A stretch of 57,728 nucleotides of DNA, from NCBI GenBank assembly GCA_029244935.1, contig JAQWQF010000018.1:1-57728 (forward strand), read 5' to 3'. This DNA is from Methylophilaceae bacterium. Its GTDB lineage: Bacteria > Pseudomonadota > Gammaproteobacteria > Burkholderiales > Methylophilaceae. Both the position numbers and the translations under genes were made by a program. The number at the start of each line of letters is the position of its first letter. Within the stretch, counting starts at the first letter, position 1. Below the pieces are notes generated by a model. It saw only the letters and a list, made by a program, of their open reading frames with translations, searched no databases and was not told where the DNA came from. Positions 8,522-17,537 of this stretch are shown piece by piece.

Positions 8522-9943
8522 ATGAAAAAGCTTTTGTTACTGTTTTATTTCTTAAGTCTTAATTTGATGGCTAATGAATTGCCAGAGTTAGGAAGTTATA
8601 CCGATAATATCTTCAGTTCTGCAGATGAGGATAAAATTTCTAAACAAATCCTTTACCAGGTAAATAAAAACCCATTAGTAGTTAAAGATAGTGAGATAGA
8701 TGACTATCTGTCTCATCTAGGACGTCGATTAATGAATGGAACTTCGCTTGCAAATAAAAATACAAAGTTCTTTATCTTAAATGATTCAACTATTAATGCA
8801 TTTGCTACATTGGGAGGAGTAATTGGTGTTCACACAGGTTTATTTTTGGCAGCTAATACAGAATCTGAATTAGCAAGTGTGCTTGGACATGAGATCGCCC
8901 ATCTTACTCAAAAACATTTGCCAAGAATTATTGCAAAACAAAAGCGTGATAGCTACAAAACTACTCTTGCTCTAGCATTTGCTTTGTTGGTCTCACGTTC
9001 AAATCCAGATTTGGCAGCTGCGAGTTCGACAGTAGCTAATGCGTCTGCAGTTCAAAATACTCTTGATTTTACAAGAAAGCATGAGCAGGAGGCAGATAGA
9101 GAAGGTATTAAAATTTTAGACCGTGCAGGATTTGATGTAAGAGCCTCAATTGATTTTTTTAAAACCATGCAGAAAGGCAATCAATTTAGCCAAGGTGCTG
9201 CCCCTGCTTTTTTAAGGACCCATCCTGTTACAACTGATCGAATTAGTGATATTCAAGATCGTTTGAGTGAATATCCATATAAACAACGTTTAGATTCTGA
9301 TAATTTCTATTATGTTAAGGGAAAGATAAGAGCATTCCTTGAGCAAAAAAATACTATTATAAAAATTCTTGAGACAAATATTAAAAATAAATCATACATT
9401 AATGAGTCTGGAGAACGCTTTGCATTAGCTTATGCATATTTACGAAACAATATGATTAATAAAGCAAGAAATGAGTTACAAATCATAAAGAAAAAAAAGG
9501 CACCTAATCCAATGCTGCTTAATTTAGAGGCAATTATTTTGATTCAGGAGGGGAAAAAAAATGAGGCAACTAAGCTTTATAAAAAAGGGCTGACTATGTT
9601 TCCAAGCCATAGGGCTTTTGTTTATGGATTAGCTGAACACTATATTAGGTCATCGAAAACAACTATAGCAATTGATTTATTAAATGAATATTTATTAATA
9701 TACCCCGAAGACCCTAATCTTTATGAGTTAATGGCTAAAGCACAGGCTGGAGAGGGTAAAGTTTTATTGCAGCATGAAAATTTAGCTGAGTCATTTTATT
9801 ATCGTTACAATATAAAGGAGGCAATTACGCTTTTAGATCTAGCCGTGCGGGCAAAAGACGGTAACTTTTATGAAAAGTCTCGAGTAGAATCAAGATTGAA
9901 AGAGCTAAAAAGAGAGTGGGCATTATTTAGCAAGGGATTATGA
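8522..9943 (+). CDS. bepA: BepA-like periplasmic M48 metalloprotease with TPR domain
   Basis: A 473-residue exported M48 peptidase of the BepA/YfgC type, involved in outer-membrane protein quality control and LptD assembly in model species. Residues 1-17 form a signal peptide ending LMANE. The zinc site is GHEIAHLTQKH (HExxH at 123-127) with the third ligand Glu190 in EQEADREG. The C-terminal 180 residues are helical with TPR-like repeats (for example NEATKLYKKGLTMFPSHRAF). TATAAT boxes occur at 8482-8487 and 8509-8514. Length is close to E. coli BepA. Confidence 0.88.
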   Translation: MKKLLLLFYFLSLNLMANELPELGSYTDNIFSSADEDKISKQILYQVNKNPLVVKDSEIDDYLSHLGRRLMNGTSLANKNTKFFILNDSTINAFATLGGVIGVHTGLFLAANTESELASVLGHEIAHLTQKHLPRIIAKQKRDSYKTTLALAFALLVSRSNPDLAAASSTVANASAVQNTLDFTRKHEQEADREGIKILDRAGFDVRASIDFFKTMQKGNQFSQGAAPAFLRTHPVTTDRISDIQDRLSEYPYKQRLDSDNFYYVKGKIRAFLEQKNTIIKILETNIKNKSYINESGERFALAYAYLRNNMINKARNELQIIKKKKAPNPMLLNLEAIILIQEGKKNEATKLYKKGLTMFPSHRAFVYGLAEHYIRSSKTTIAIDLLNEYLLIYPEDPNLYELMAKAQAGEGKVLLQHENLAESFYYRYNIKEAITLLDLAVRAKDGNFYEKSRVESRLKELKREWALFSKGL

Positions 9944-10002
9944 TAAGTAATATATATTATATTAATATTTATAATTAATTATACATATTAAAATTTTTTC
10001 CT

Positions 10003-10008
10003 TATAAT
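10003..10008 (+). promoter_or_regulatory. Candidate -10 box for ahpC
   Basis: TATAAT lies 32 bases before the ahpC start, and a Shine-Dalgarno AAGGA at 10029-10033 sits 7 bases before the ATG. No convincing -35 hexamer is visible, which could mean dependence on an activator, but no OxyR site could be recognised by eye. Confidence 0.4.
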
Positions 10009-10040
10009 TACTTTTCATTAAATTAGATAAGGAACCACTA

Positions 10041-10607
10041 ATGTCTTCATTAATAAATACAGAAGTTAAACCATTTTCAGCAACAGCTTTTCATAACGGT
10101 AAAGAAGTTGAGGTAACTGAAGCTGACCTAAAAGGTAAATGGTCAGCCGTTGTTTTCTACCCTGCGGATTTTACATTTGTATGTCCAACAGAGTTAGGTG
10201 ATATTGCAGATCATTATGACGAGCTTCAAAAAATCGGTGTTGAAGTTTATACAGTTTCAACTGACACTCATTTCACTCATAAAGCATGGCATGATGCCTC
10301 GGATACGATTAAAAAAATAAAGTTTCCAATGATTGGAGACCCAACAGGGACAATGACAAGAAACTTCGATGTAATGATCGAGGAAGCAGGCCTAGCTCTT
10401 AGAGGGTCATTTATTATAAATCCTGAAGGCGTTATAAAAACTGCAGAAGTAAATGATCTAGGTATTGGTCGATCAGCAACTGATCTTCTTAGAAAAATTC
10501 AAGCAGCCCAGCACGTAGCAGCAAATCCAAACCAAGCCTGCCCTGCTTCTTGGAAACCAGGAGAAGAAGCACTTACACCTTCATTGGATCTAGTTGGAAA
10601 AATTTAA
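10041..10607 (+). CDS. ahpC: Peroxiredoxin AhpC, typical 2-Cys
   Basis: A 188-residue typical 2-Cys peroxiredoxin reducing hydrogen peroxide and organic peroxides in the cytoplasm. The peroxidatic Cys48 is in [12 protein letters not shown], and the resolving Cys167 is in [14 protein letters not shown] near the C-terminus. The GGxG/YF-type C-terminal helix and length match the bacterial AhpC1 class that is re-reduced by AhpF. The strong Shine-Dalgarno and more GC-rich codons suggest high expression. It is followed by the doxX-like gene after 34 bases, with ahpF 630 bases downstream. Confidence 0.96.
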   Translation: MSSLINTEVKPFSATAFHNGKEVEVTEADLKGKWSAVVFYPADFTFVCPTELGDIADHYDELQKIGVEVYTVSTDTHFTHKAWHDASDTIKKIKFPMIGDPTGTMTRNFDVMIEEAGLALRGSFIINPEGVIKTAEVNDLGIGRSATDLLRKIQAAQHVAANPNQACPASWKPGEEALTPSLDLVGKI

Positions 10608-10641
10608 ATAAATTTTTATAACCATTTAATAAGGAGCTTAC

Positions 10642-11058
10642 ATGGAATATATAGATAAGAAAGCCAATCAAATTTTTAGTAAGTTTAGGTTTATATCCAC
10701 ATGGCTTTTAAGACTAGGGCTTGGTATTTCCTTTTTTTTTCATGGTTATGGAAAGTTTCCCTTGCCCCCACAAAAGCTAATAGATTATTTTGGTTTTTCA
10801 GAAGCTTTAGCTTCTTTTGTTGCAATAGCCGAATTAACAGCAGGAATAATTTTAATTTGTGGGGGTCTTTTTAGAGACCATTTAGGTAGTCTTTTAACTA
10901 GATTTGGGGCATTACTTATAGTGATTATTATGGTTGTTGCCTTGAGCATTGCTCATAGCGATTGGTTCATAACACCTCGATTATTTATGAGTGAGCAAAT
11001 ATTTTTATTACTTATAGGTTTATTCTTTTTGATAAGAGGTAACGATGAAGATAATTAA
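10642..11058 (+). CDS. DoxX family membrane protein
   Basis: A 138-residue four-helix membrane protein of the DoxX family. The first helix carries the family block LLRLGLGISFFFHGYGKFP, followed by ASFVAIAELTAGIILICGGL and two more hydrophobic segments. DoxX proteins are often found with redox genes, and some act with superoxide dismutase or sulfur-transfer partners in mycobacteria; the role here is unknown. An AAGGAG ribosome site precedes the start. Its location between ahpC and ahpF suggests an envelope part of peroxide defence (inference). Confidence 0.8.
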   Translation: MEYIDKKANQIFSKFRFISTWLLRLGLGISFFFHGYGKFPLPPQKLIDYFGFSEALASFVAIAELTAGIILICGGLFRDHLGSLLTRFGALLIVIIMVVALSIAHSDWFITPRLFMSEQIFLLLIGLFFLIRGNDEDN

Positions 11059-11170
11059 TAAACCCTACATTAATATAATTAATGATGAAGAGAAAAGTAT
11101 AGAAGAAGTTTGTGGATCAGATAAAAAATGTCAAAAAAGATGGATGGAAGCCCAAAAAGATTGTATTTAA
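11045..11170 (+). CDS. Small Cys-containing ORF between doxX-like gene and ahpF
   Basis: A 41-codon ORF overlapping the doxX-like gene by 14 bases. It starts at ATG with AGAGGT four bases upstream. The product begins MKIINKPYINIINDEEKSIE and has three Cys in the last 20 residues (Cys23, Cys29, Cys40) inside a charged helix-like tail. It is not recognised as a known family. The ribosome site, tight overlap and position in a peroxide operon support it being a real redox-related small protein; Cys could also be coincidental in so short a frame. Confidence 0.5.
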   Translation: MKIINKPYINIINDEEKSIEEVCGSDKKCQKRWMEAQKDCI

Positions 11171-11188
11171 CTAAAACTTGAGGAAATT

Positions 11189-11206
11189 GGGCCAGACTCC
11201 TGGCCC
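11189..11206 (+). terminator. GC-rich hairpin after the small ORF
   Basis: GGGCCAG (11189-11195) pairs perfectly with CTGGCCC (11200-11206) across a 4-base loop. This is one of the few strong GC hairpins seen in an intergenic gap. It lies 18 bases after the small ORF and 30 bases before ahpF. The downstream TATCTTTA is only weakly T-rich, so this may be an attenuating terminator or an mRNA-processing/stability element separating ahpC from ahpF expression. Confidence 0.5.
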
Positions 11207-11236
11207 TATCTTTATGTAATTAAGGATAGATAGTGA

Positions 11237-12787
11237 ATGTCACTTGATATAAAAATAAAAGAACAATTAAATCAATACCTAACCAAAATTGAATCTGCAG
11301 TGAGTATTGATGCCTTCACCAATAAAGAAAAGGAATCTGACTCAATGTTAGATTTATTGAAGGAAATATCAGATATGTCTGACAAGGTATCATTGAATAT
11401 TTTTGATGATAGTAAAGAGAGGACTCCATCCTTTAAAGTAAATAAAGCTAATGAATCATCTGGTATTCAGTTTGCAGGAATTCCTATGGGACATGAATTT
11501 ACATCACTAGTATTAGCATTATTACAAGTTGGCGGTTATCCCATAAAGTTATCTGAAGATCAAATTGAGCAAATAAAGAATATTGAGGGAGAGTTTTTCT
11601 TCGAGACATATATTTCATTAAGTTGCCATAATTGTCCAGATGTTGTTCAGGCACTTAACGTTTTGTCTTTATTAAATCCTGGTATAAGTCATTGCATGAT
11701 TGATGGTGCATTATTTCAAGAAGAAATAAATGCTAAAAAGATTATGTCTGTGCCAACCATATATTTAAATGGTAAAGAATTTGGACAGGGCCGATTAGAT
11801 CTTGAGGAAATTATTAATAAAATTGATACAACAGCCTCTGAAAAAGGAGCTGAAAAACTTTCAGCTATGAAACCGTTTGATATGCTTATAGTGGGGGGTG
11901 GCCCTGCGGGAGCATCAGCAGCTGTATATGCTGCAAGAAAGGGTATTAGAACAGGTATTGTTGCAGAACGATTTGGTGGTCAGGTGATGGATACTCTTGG
12001 CATTGAAAATTTTATATCTGTTAAAGCAACCGAAGGCCCAAAATTGGTTGCTGCATTAGAGGAGCATGTTAAGGAATATGAAGTCGATATTATTAACCTC
12101 CAAAAGGCTAAAAATTTAGTTAAAAATGAAACCTCTAATTATGTAGTTGAGTTTGAGAGCGGCGGAAAGCTTGAGAGTAAATCAATTATTATTGCTACAG
12201 GAGCAAGATGGAAAGAACTAGGAGTGCCAGGAGAAAAAGAATATAAAGGTAAGGGAGTAGCTTATTGTCCACATTGTGATGGACCCTTATTTAAAGGAAA
12301 AAATGTTGCGGTTGTCGGTGGAGGTAACTCAGGAATAGAGGCAGCTATTGATCTGGCTGGCATAGTTGGTCATGTTACTGTCTTGGAATTTGCCCCTGAA
12401 TTAAAAGCAGACCAAGTATTAGTCGACAGATTAAAAACGCTAAAAAATGTTGATGTTTTGGTAAATGTTCAAACAAATGAAATATATGGTTCAGATAAAG
12501 TTACTCATATAAAATATATAGAAAGAGCATCTAAAGAAGAGAAGCAATTGAATATTGAGGGAATATTCATTCAGATTGGCTTAGTGCCGAACACTGATTG
12601 GGTAAATGGTGCTATAGAGCTAAGTAAATATGGCGAAATTGAGATTAATGACCACGGGGCAACATCTTTGCCAGGTGTGTTTGCAGCTGGAGATGTAACT
12701 ACAGTTCCTTATAAACAAATTATTATAGCTATGGGAGAAGGTTCAAAGGCAGCGCTTGGTGCTTTTGACTACTTAATTCGTCATTAG
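11237..12787 (+). CDS. ahpF: Alkyl hydroperoxide reductase subunit F
   Basis: A 516-residue NAD(P)H-dependent flavoprotein that re-reduces AhpC. An N-terminal double thioredoxin-fold domain has the redox pair CHNC (130-133). Then come the FAD motif GGGPAGASAA (220-229), the thioredoxin-reductase-like pair CPHC (344-347), the NAD motif GGGNSG (361-366) and the C-terminal FAD block GVFAAGDVTTVPYKQI. Length equals E. coli AhpF (521). It lies downstream of ahpC and the doxX-like gene behind a GC hairpin, and converges on hda with a 5-base gap. Confidence 0.96.
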   Translation: MSLDIKIKEQLNQYLTKIESAVSIDAFTNKEKESDSMLDLLKEISDMSDKVSLNIFDDSKERTPSFKVNKANESSGIQFAGIPMGHEFTSLVLALLQVGGYPIKLSEDQIEQIKNIEGEFFFETYISLSCHNCPDVVQALNVLSLLNPGISHCMIDGALFQEEINAKKIMSVPTIYLNGKEFGQGRLDLEEIINKIDTTASEKGAEKLSAMKPFDMLIVGGGPAGASAAVYAARKGIRTGIVAERFGGQVMDTLGIENFISVKATEGPKLVAALEEHVKEYEVDIINLQKAKNLVKNETSNYVVEFESGGKLESKSIIIATGARWKELGVPGEKEYKGKGVAYCPHCDGPLFKGKNVAVVGGGNSGIEAAIDLAGIVGHVTVLEFAPELKADQVLVDRLKTLKNVDVLVNVQTNEIYGSDKVTHIKYIERASKEEKQLNIEGIFIQIGLVPNTDWVNGAIELSKYGEIEINDHGATSLPGVFAAGDVTTVPYKQIIIAMGEGSKAALGAFDYLIRH

Positions 12788-12792
12788 ATAAT

Positions 12793-13380
12793 TTAATCAA
12801 TTAATTGTTTGAGTAGAGGAATAGTTATTGGTTTTTTTGTTTTTAAGGACCATTCATCGAGAGCGTCTAATGTACTAATTAATGAAGGTAGATCGCGTTT
12901 TAAATGCTTCATGCAATAAGCTAGCACATTAAGATTGAGGGACATGCCCTTTTCATTTGCATGGTGTTCAAGAGCTAATAATTTTTCAGTATCAGTTAAT
13001 ATTTTTAATTGGTAAACAAGTCCCCAACTTAGCCTGCTAGAAAGATCTTCTCTTAATCCCATATGTGCTGGAGCATTAGAACCTGTAAGTAGCATTTTTT
13101 CTCCCACAGCTTTGTGTTGATTAAATAAATAAAAAGTTTCAATTTGAAGTTCTTCGTTAAACGTATCAACATCTTCAATTATAGTTATTTTCTGTGAAGA
13201 AAGAGCTTCTGAAAGGTGAGATTTACCACTACCGCTCTCGCCCCATAAATAAATAAATTGATTATTATCAGAGTTAATGAAATTATTAAGAGCCTCAACG
13301 CACTCTTGATTATCTCCGACTACGAAGTTATCTAATGTTTTTTCTGCTGGTGGATGAATATTTAGTAAAAGTTGATCCAT
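12793..13380 (-). CDS. hda: DnaA regulatory inactivator Hda
   Basis: A 195-residue AAA+ protein homologous to DnaA domain III. With the DNA-loaded sliding clamp, Hda stimulates hydrolysis of DnaA-ATP to limit re-initiation. Walker A is GESGSGKS (47-54), Walker B-like is IIEDVD (68-72), and the sensor/box VII region is LREDLSSRLSWGL. The N-terminal QLLLNI resembles the clamp-binding QLSLPL motif of Hda. Shorter than E. coli Hda (233), typical of betaproteobacterial forms. Divergent from purM as in many Betaproteobacteria. Confidence 0.88.
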   Translation of the reverse strand: MDQLLLNIHPPAEKTLDNFVVGDNQECVEALNNFINSDNNQFIYLWGESGSGKSHLSEALSSQKITIIEDVDTFNEELQIETFYLFNQHKAVGEKMLLTGSNAPAHMGLREDLSSRLSWGLVYQLKILTDTEKLLALEHHANEKGMSLNLNVLAYCMKHLKRDLPSLISTLDALDEWSLKTKKPITIPLLKQLID

Positions 13381-13410
13381 AAAAGAGGGCTTTAAAGATG
13401 AAAATAACTA

Positions 13411-13441
13411 TTGACTGTAAATTAAGTTAAAATTCTATTAT
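13411..13441 (+). promoter_or_regulatory. Candidate sigma70 promoter for purM
   Basis: TTGACT at 13411-13416 and TATTAT at 13436-13441 are separated by 19 bases (18 if CTATTA is used), upstream of the Shine-Dalgarno AGAGGA at 13463-13468. Spacing is longer than ideal, so the assignment is tentative. Confidence 0.35.
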
Positions 13442-13477
13442 ACGTAATGTAATCATTTAGTCAGAGGATAAATAAAC

Positions 13478-14527
13478 TTGTCTCAAAAATCCAAACAGTC
13501 AAAATCTATTTCCTATAAGGATGCAGGTGTCGATATTGAAGCAGGGGATCAGCTAGTTAAAAATATCAAACCCTATGCAAAAAAGACCTCCAGAAAAGAA
13601 GTGCTGGGTGGTTTAGGAGGGTTTGGTTCAATGTTTGAAATTCCTAAAAAATTTAATAGTCCAGTATTAGTTTCAGGTACAGATGGTGTAGGTACAAAGT
13701 TAAAGTTAGCTGTTGAACTTAACAATCATGAAACAATAGGGCAGGATCTTGTTGCAATGTGCGTAAATGATATTTTAGTACAAGGAGCAGAACCTTTATT
13801 CTTTTTAGATTACTTTGCATGTGGGAGTCTAAAGGTATCGACAGCAACTACTGTAATTAAAGGTGTAGCTGATGGATGTCTTCTTGCTGGGTGTTCATTA
13901 GTTGGAGGAGAAACAGCAGAAATGCCAGGTATGTATAAAGAAGGGGACTATGACTTGGCAGGGTTTTGTGTTGGAGCTGTTGAAAAAAATAATATCATAG
14001 ATGGAAGTAATGTCTCGAGCGGTGACGTGATTATTGGACTGGCATCATCAGGAGCACATTCAAATGGATATTCATTAATTAGGAAAATTATTCAAAAGAA
14101 AAATATTGACCTGAACCAAGAATTTGATGGAAATACAATAGCCGAAGTATTGATGAAGCCCACTAAAATCTATGTTAAATCAATCCTAGAGCTTTTATGT
14201 TCAGTTAAAGTAAATGCTATGGCACACATTACTGGTGGAGGTATTACGGAAAATATCCCACGTATTCTTCCAAATAATTTAAAGGCAACGTTGGATCGAA
14301 AAGCGTGGGAAATGCCTCGATTATTTAAATGGTTGAAAGAAAAGGGGAATCTTAGTGATCTGGAATTATATAGAACATTTAATTGTGGCATTGGTATGGC
14401 AATTATTGTTAAGCCTAAAGATCAAGAGCAAGCAATAAAAATATTAAACGATTCTAATGAAAATGCCTTCTCGATAGGGGTTGTTTCAAATCGAATAAGT
14501 GATGAGCCACAGACTAAAGTTAACTAG
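13478..14527 (+). CDS. purM: Phosphoribosylformylglycinamidine cyclo-ligase
   Basis: A 349-residue AIR synthetase (fifth step of purine synthesis). Visible motifs are [16 protein letters not shown] at the N-terminus, [25 protein letters not shown], the [11 protein letters not shown] loop, [14 protein letters not shown] and [13 protein letters not shown]. The start is TTG at 13478 with AGAGGA nine bases upstream; it gives the family-standard N-terminus. It overlaps the next gene's start region by about 26 bases and is divergent from hda. Confidence 0.96.
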   Translation: MSQKSKQSKSISYKDAGVDIEAGDQLVKNIKPYAKKTSRKEVLGGLGGFGSMFEIPKKFNSPVLVSGTDGVGTKLKLAVELNNHETIGQDLVAMCVNDILVQGAEPLFFLDYFACGSLKVSTATTVIKGVADGCLLAGCSLVGGETAEMPGMYKEGDYDLAGFCVGAVEKNNIIDGSNVSSGDVIIGLASSGAHSNGYSLIRKIIQKKNIDLNQEFDGNTIAEVLMKPTKIYVKSILELLCSVKVNAMAHITGGGITENIPRILPNNLKATLDRKAWEMPRLFKWLKEKGNLSDLELYRTFNCGIGMAIIVKPKDQEQAIKILNDSNENAFSIGVVSNRISDEPQTKVN

Positions 14528-15215
14528 ATTTTTATTTTTTTTTATTTTCTTTACTAATTTAATTAGTGCTGCACAGAGTTTTCCAGAGCAATTTTATATG
14601 GAGTATGAATTAACTCAGGCCAATAAATTTATTGGAAATATAACTATTCAATATGTGAGTAAAAATAAAGATTACTCATTAAATGCAATTACTGAAGGAC
14701 AGGGAATATTAAGATTGCTTGGTAATAGGGAGTTATATAGTGCAGGAAGAATTAACAACATAGGCTTTATACCAAAAATATTTCGGTTAAAAAATATCAA
14801 GAAGCCAAAAAAGAATATTGTTGCAATATTTCAACCTTCTTCTAAAAAAATAGAGATTAACTATAAAGATCAAACGTCATTTCTAGATTTAAAGCCTAGA
14901 AATTTGGATTTAGCTGTTTATTTATATCAATTTAACTTTGAGAAAAGGAATCAGCCAGAATATAATTTTACTGTCTTAGATGGGAAAAAAATTCGTGATT
15001 ATAGATATACGAAAATAAGAGATGAAATTATTGAAGTTAAAAATAAGCCCATACTTACAGAACTTTATGAGGGTAAGATTGTTTCAAAAGAAAATTCAAA
15101 ACATTATGTATGGATTTCTAAGGGTAAATATCGAATTCCACTCAAATTAAAATTGATGACAACTTTTGGTGTAACAATTGAGCAAAGGATGGTTAAGACA
15201 AGCCTGCCACTATAA
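14502..15215 (+). CDS. DUF3108 exported protein
   Basis: A 237-residue protein of the DUF3108 family, function unknown. Residues 1-24 form a signal peptide ([16 protein letters not shown]). The mature part is beta-rich with [19 protein letters not shown], a [17 protein letters not shown] block and a [11 protein letters not shown] segment typical of the family. ATG 14502 is chosen; an adjacent GTG at 14499 is the alternative. The start lies inside purM, implying coupled translation. A second DUF3108 protein follows 5 bases later. Confidence 0.7.
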   Translation: MSHRLKLTRFLFFFIFFTNLISAAQSFPEQFYMEYELTQANKFIGNITIQYVSKNKDYSLNAITEGQGILRLLGNRELYSAGRINNIGFIPKIFRLKNIKKPKKNIVAIFQPSSKKIEINYKDQTSFLDLKPRNLDLAVYLYQFNFEKRNQPEYNFTVLDGKKIRDYRYTKIRDEIIEVKNKPILTELYEGKIVSKENSKHYVWISKGKYRIPLKLKLMTTFGVTIEQRMVKTSLPL

Positions 15216-15220
15216 AATAA

Positions 15221-16276
15221 ATGAAATACTATTACATAATTATTGCGTTAGCAATTTCTCTTCTAGCCCATTTATTTTTTTTTAGTAATATTCATTTTTC
15301 TTTTAATGATATAACATCTGACGAACATCTTTTTATTGAGATGATTCCTATACCAGCAAATTCAATAAATAATGATTTAAAAAAAATTCATAATATAAGA
15401 AGTAATAAACAACCAATCATAAGTCAAAGTAAAGTAGAAGATCTACCGTCTAGAATTAATGAAAGCTATTTAAAAGAAGAAATAAATAAAACTGAGGTTT
15501 GTGAGCTTTGTCAGCCTGTTGAAGAAATAATTATTCCAGAAAAAAAGAAATCATATGGAAAAGAAATCCAATCAATTATGATGCAATACATAGTATTTCA
15601 TGAATTGCCTGCAAATAAGGGGAATATCAATAACTTTACGTTATTTGGCGATAGAAAAAATAAAAATGCTAATGTTAGTAATAGATCAGAGGTGGGGATT
15701 CTTAATATCGAATACGTTATCAATAAAAATAGTTACACGATTTCATACGAGGCAAAAGCCAATGGCATCACATCATTGATTTATTCAAAATCATTAATTC
15801 AAAAAAGTGAAGGAGTAATTAATGAAGACGGAATACAGCCAAATTATTACCTCTATAAATATGGAGATAAGGTTAAAAATGAGGCCTTTTTTGATTGGGA
15901 TACTAAAAAGTTAAAGATTACTCGTCAAAATAAAGAAAACCTTTTTGATCTATCTGAGGGGACACAGGACCAACTGAGCTTTATGTTTCAATTTATGTTT
16001 TTAAATCCCTTAGACAAAATGCAAATACCAATTACAAATGCAAAAATTTTTAAAACATATAACTATCAATACATAGAAGAGGGGCAAATGAAGAGTAATA
16101 TAGGAAATATAGACTATGTTCACGTAGCAAAATTTAATTATCAGGACCCAGAAAGGATCGATCTTTGGCTTGCAAAAGACTATGGCTTTCTTCCCTTTAA
16201 AGTATCAATAACTGATGAAGATCTAAGTACTATTATTCAAGATATATTTAAAATTCAAGTGGAAAAAAATGATTAA
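15221..16276 (+). CDS. DUF3108 protein with N-terminal membrane anchor
   Basis: A 351-residue protein. Residues 3-24 form one membrane helix with a short cytoplasmic start, giving a TonB-like topology. A charged low-complexity linker of about 90 residues with a CELC pair (about 91-94) follows, then a DUF3108-like beta-rich domain (VGILNIEYVINKNSYTISYE ... PNYYLYKYGDKVKNEAFFDW). Envelope location is likely; biochemical role unknown. It follows another DUF3108 gene and overlaps rsmB by 8 bases. Confidence 0.68.
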   Translation: MKYYYIIIALAISLLAHLFFFSNIHFSFNDITSDEHLFIEMIPIPANSINNDLKKIHNIRSNKQPIISQSKVEDLPSRINESYLKEEINKTEVCELCQPVEEIIIPEKKKSYGKEIQSIMMQYIVFHELPANKGNINNFTLFGDRKNKNANVSNRSEVGILNIEYVINKNSYTISYEAKANGITSLIYSKSLIQKSEGVINEDGIQPNYYLYKYGDKVKNEAFFDWDTKKLKITRQNKENLFDLSEGTQDQLSFMFQFMFLNPLDKMQIPITNAKIFKTYNYQYIEEGQMKSNIGNIDYVHVAKFNYQDPERIDLWLAKDYGFLPFKVSITDEDLSTIIQDIFKIQVEKND

Positions 16277-17537
16277 TAAATTTGTTATATCAATATGTGC
16301 AGATATTTTAAAGGAAGTTTTTATTGGAAAAAATCCATCAGATGTTCATCTAAGTTATTTTTTTAAAAAAAATAGGAATCTTGGTAGCCATGATAGATCA
16401 AATATTGCAGAAATATTTTATGGAGTTATAAGAAATAAAAGATATTTAGAAGAAATAGTTCAAGATGAAAACCCTAAGAAAATGATTTTAGTCTATTTAA
16501 TGGTTATGTTAGGTAAAAGTGTGCGTGAATTAACTCCTATACTTAATGATTTTGAAGTTGAATGGTTACAAAATAAAAAATCAAATAAACAAATAATAAA
16601 AAGCTGGCCAGTGAAATTAAGTCTTCCAGATTGGTTATGGGAAAAATTGATTAAGCAATTTCCAGAGAAAGATTTAATCATGTTAGCCCAAAGCTTACTA
16701 GTGCCTGCTCAATTGAATCTTCGTATTAATACACTAAAAGATAAATCAAGAGATGAAGTGATTAATGAACTGCGAAAATCATTTCCAGAACACGAGAAAT
16801 TAATATTACCTACTATATATTCCCCAATAGGTATTTCTTTACCAAGAGGAACAGCTATTAATAAGCATACATTATTCTTGGATGGTAATATTGAAGTTCA
16901 AGATGAAGGTAGCCAAATTCTTTCTTTCCTATTAAGTCCTGGACGTGGTCAGATGGTGGCAGATTTTTGTGCAGGGGCAGGAGGTAAATCATTAGCTATA
17001 TCATCCATAATGAAAAATACAGGGCGTGTTTATGCATTTGATATTTCTGAAAGACGTTTGGCAAATTTAAAGCAAAGACTTAAGAGGTCTGGTGGATCTA
17101 ATATAATGATGCAGAGAATAGCTAATGAAAATGATCTTAAGATAAAAAGGCTAAAGGGAAAATTTGATAGAGTCATAGTAGATGCACCATGCACTGGATT
17201 AGGAACCTTAAGAAGAAATCCAGATTTAAAGTGGCGTCAAAATAAAAGGTCACTGTCTGAACTTATTGTAAAGCAAGGAGCAATACTTAATTCTGCCTCT
17301 ACATTGTGTAAGAAAGGTGGTTACTTGGTTTATGCTACATGTAGTTTGCTTGATGATGAAAATGAAATGATTGTTGAGAAATTTTTAAGCGAGCATAAAG
17401 ACTTTGCTACTATCTCTGCCAAAGATGCTTTAGAGAAACAAGGTATAAAACTAGATTGTGATAATTATTTGAAGCTTTTTCCTAATATACATAAAACAGA
17501 TGGATTTTTTGGAGCTCTCCTAGAGAGGATTGATTAA
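16269..17537 (+). CDS. rsmB: 16S rRNA (cytosine-967-C5)-methyltransferase RsmB
   Basis: A 422-residue RsmB/Sun-type rRNA m5C methyltransferase. The N-terminal NusB-like helical RNA-binding domain (1-140) is followed by a Rossmann methyltransferase with the SAM motif DFCAGAGGKS (232-241), DAPCTGLGTLRRNPDLKW with Cys308, and the catalytic ATCS with Cys358. Length is close to E. coli RsmB (429). Overlaps the previous DUF3108 gene by 8 bases and abuts the symporter gene. Confidence 0.92.
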   Translation: MINKFVISICADILKEVFIGKNPSDVHLSYFFKKNRNLGSHDRSNIAEIFYGVIRNKRYLEEIVQDENPKKMILVYLMVMLGKSVRELTPILNDFEVEWLQNKKSNKQIIKSWPVKLSLPDWLWEKLIKQFPEKDLIMLAQSLLVPAQLNLRINTLKDKSRDEVINELRKSFPEHEKLILPTIYSPIGISLPRGTAINKHTLFLDGNIEVQDEGSQILSFLLSPGRGQMVADFCAGAGGKSLAISSIMKNTGRVYAFDISERRLANLKQRLKRSGGSNIMMQRIANENDLKIKRLKGKFDRVIVDAPCTGLGTLRRNPDLKWRQNKRSLSELIVKQGAILNSASTLCKKGGYLVYATCSLLDDENEMIVEKFLSEHKDFATISAKDALEKQGIKLDCDNYLKLFPNIHKTDGFFGALLERID

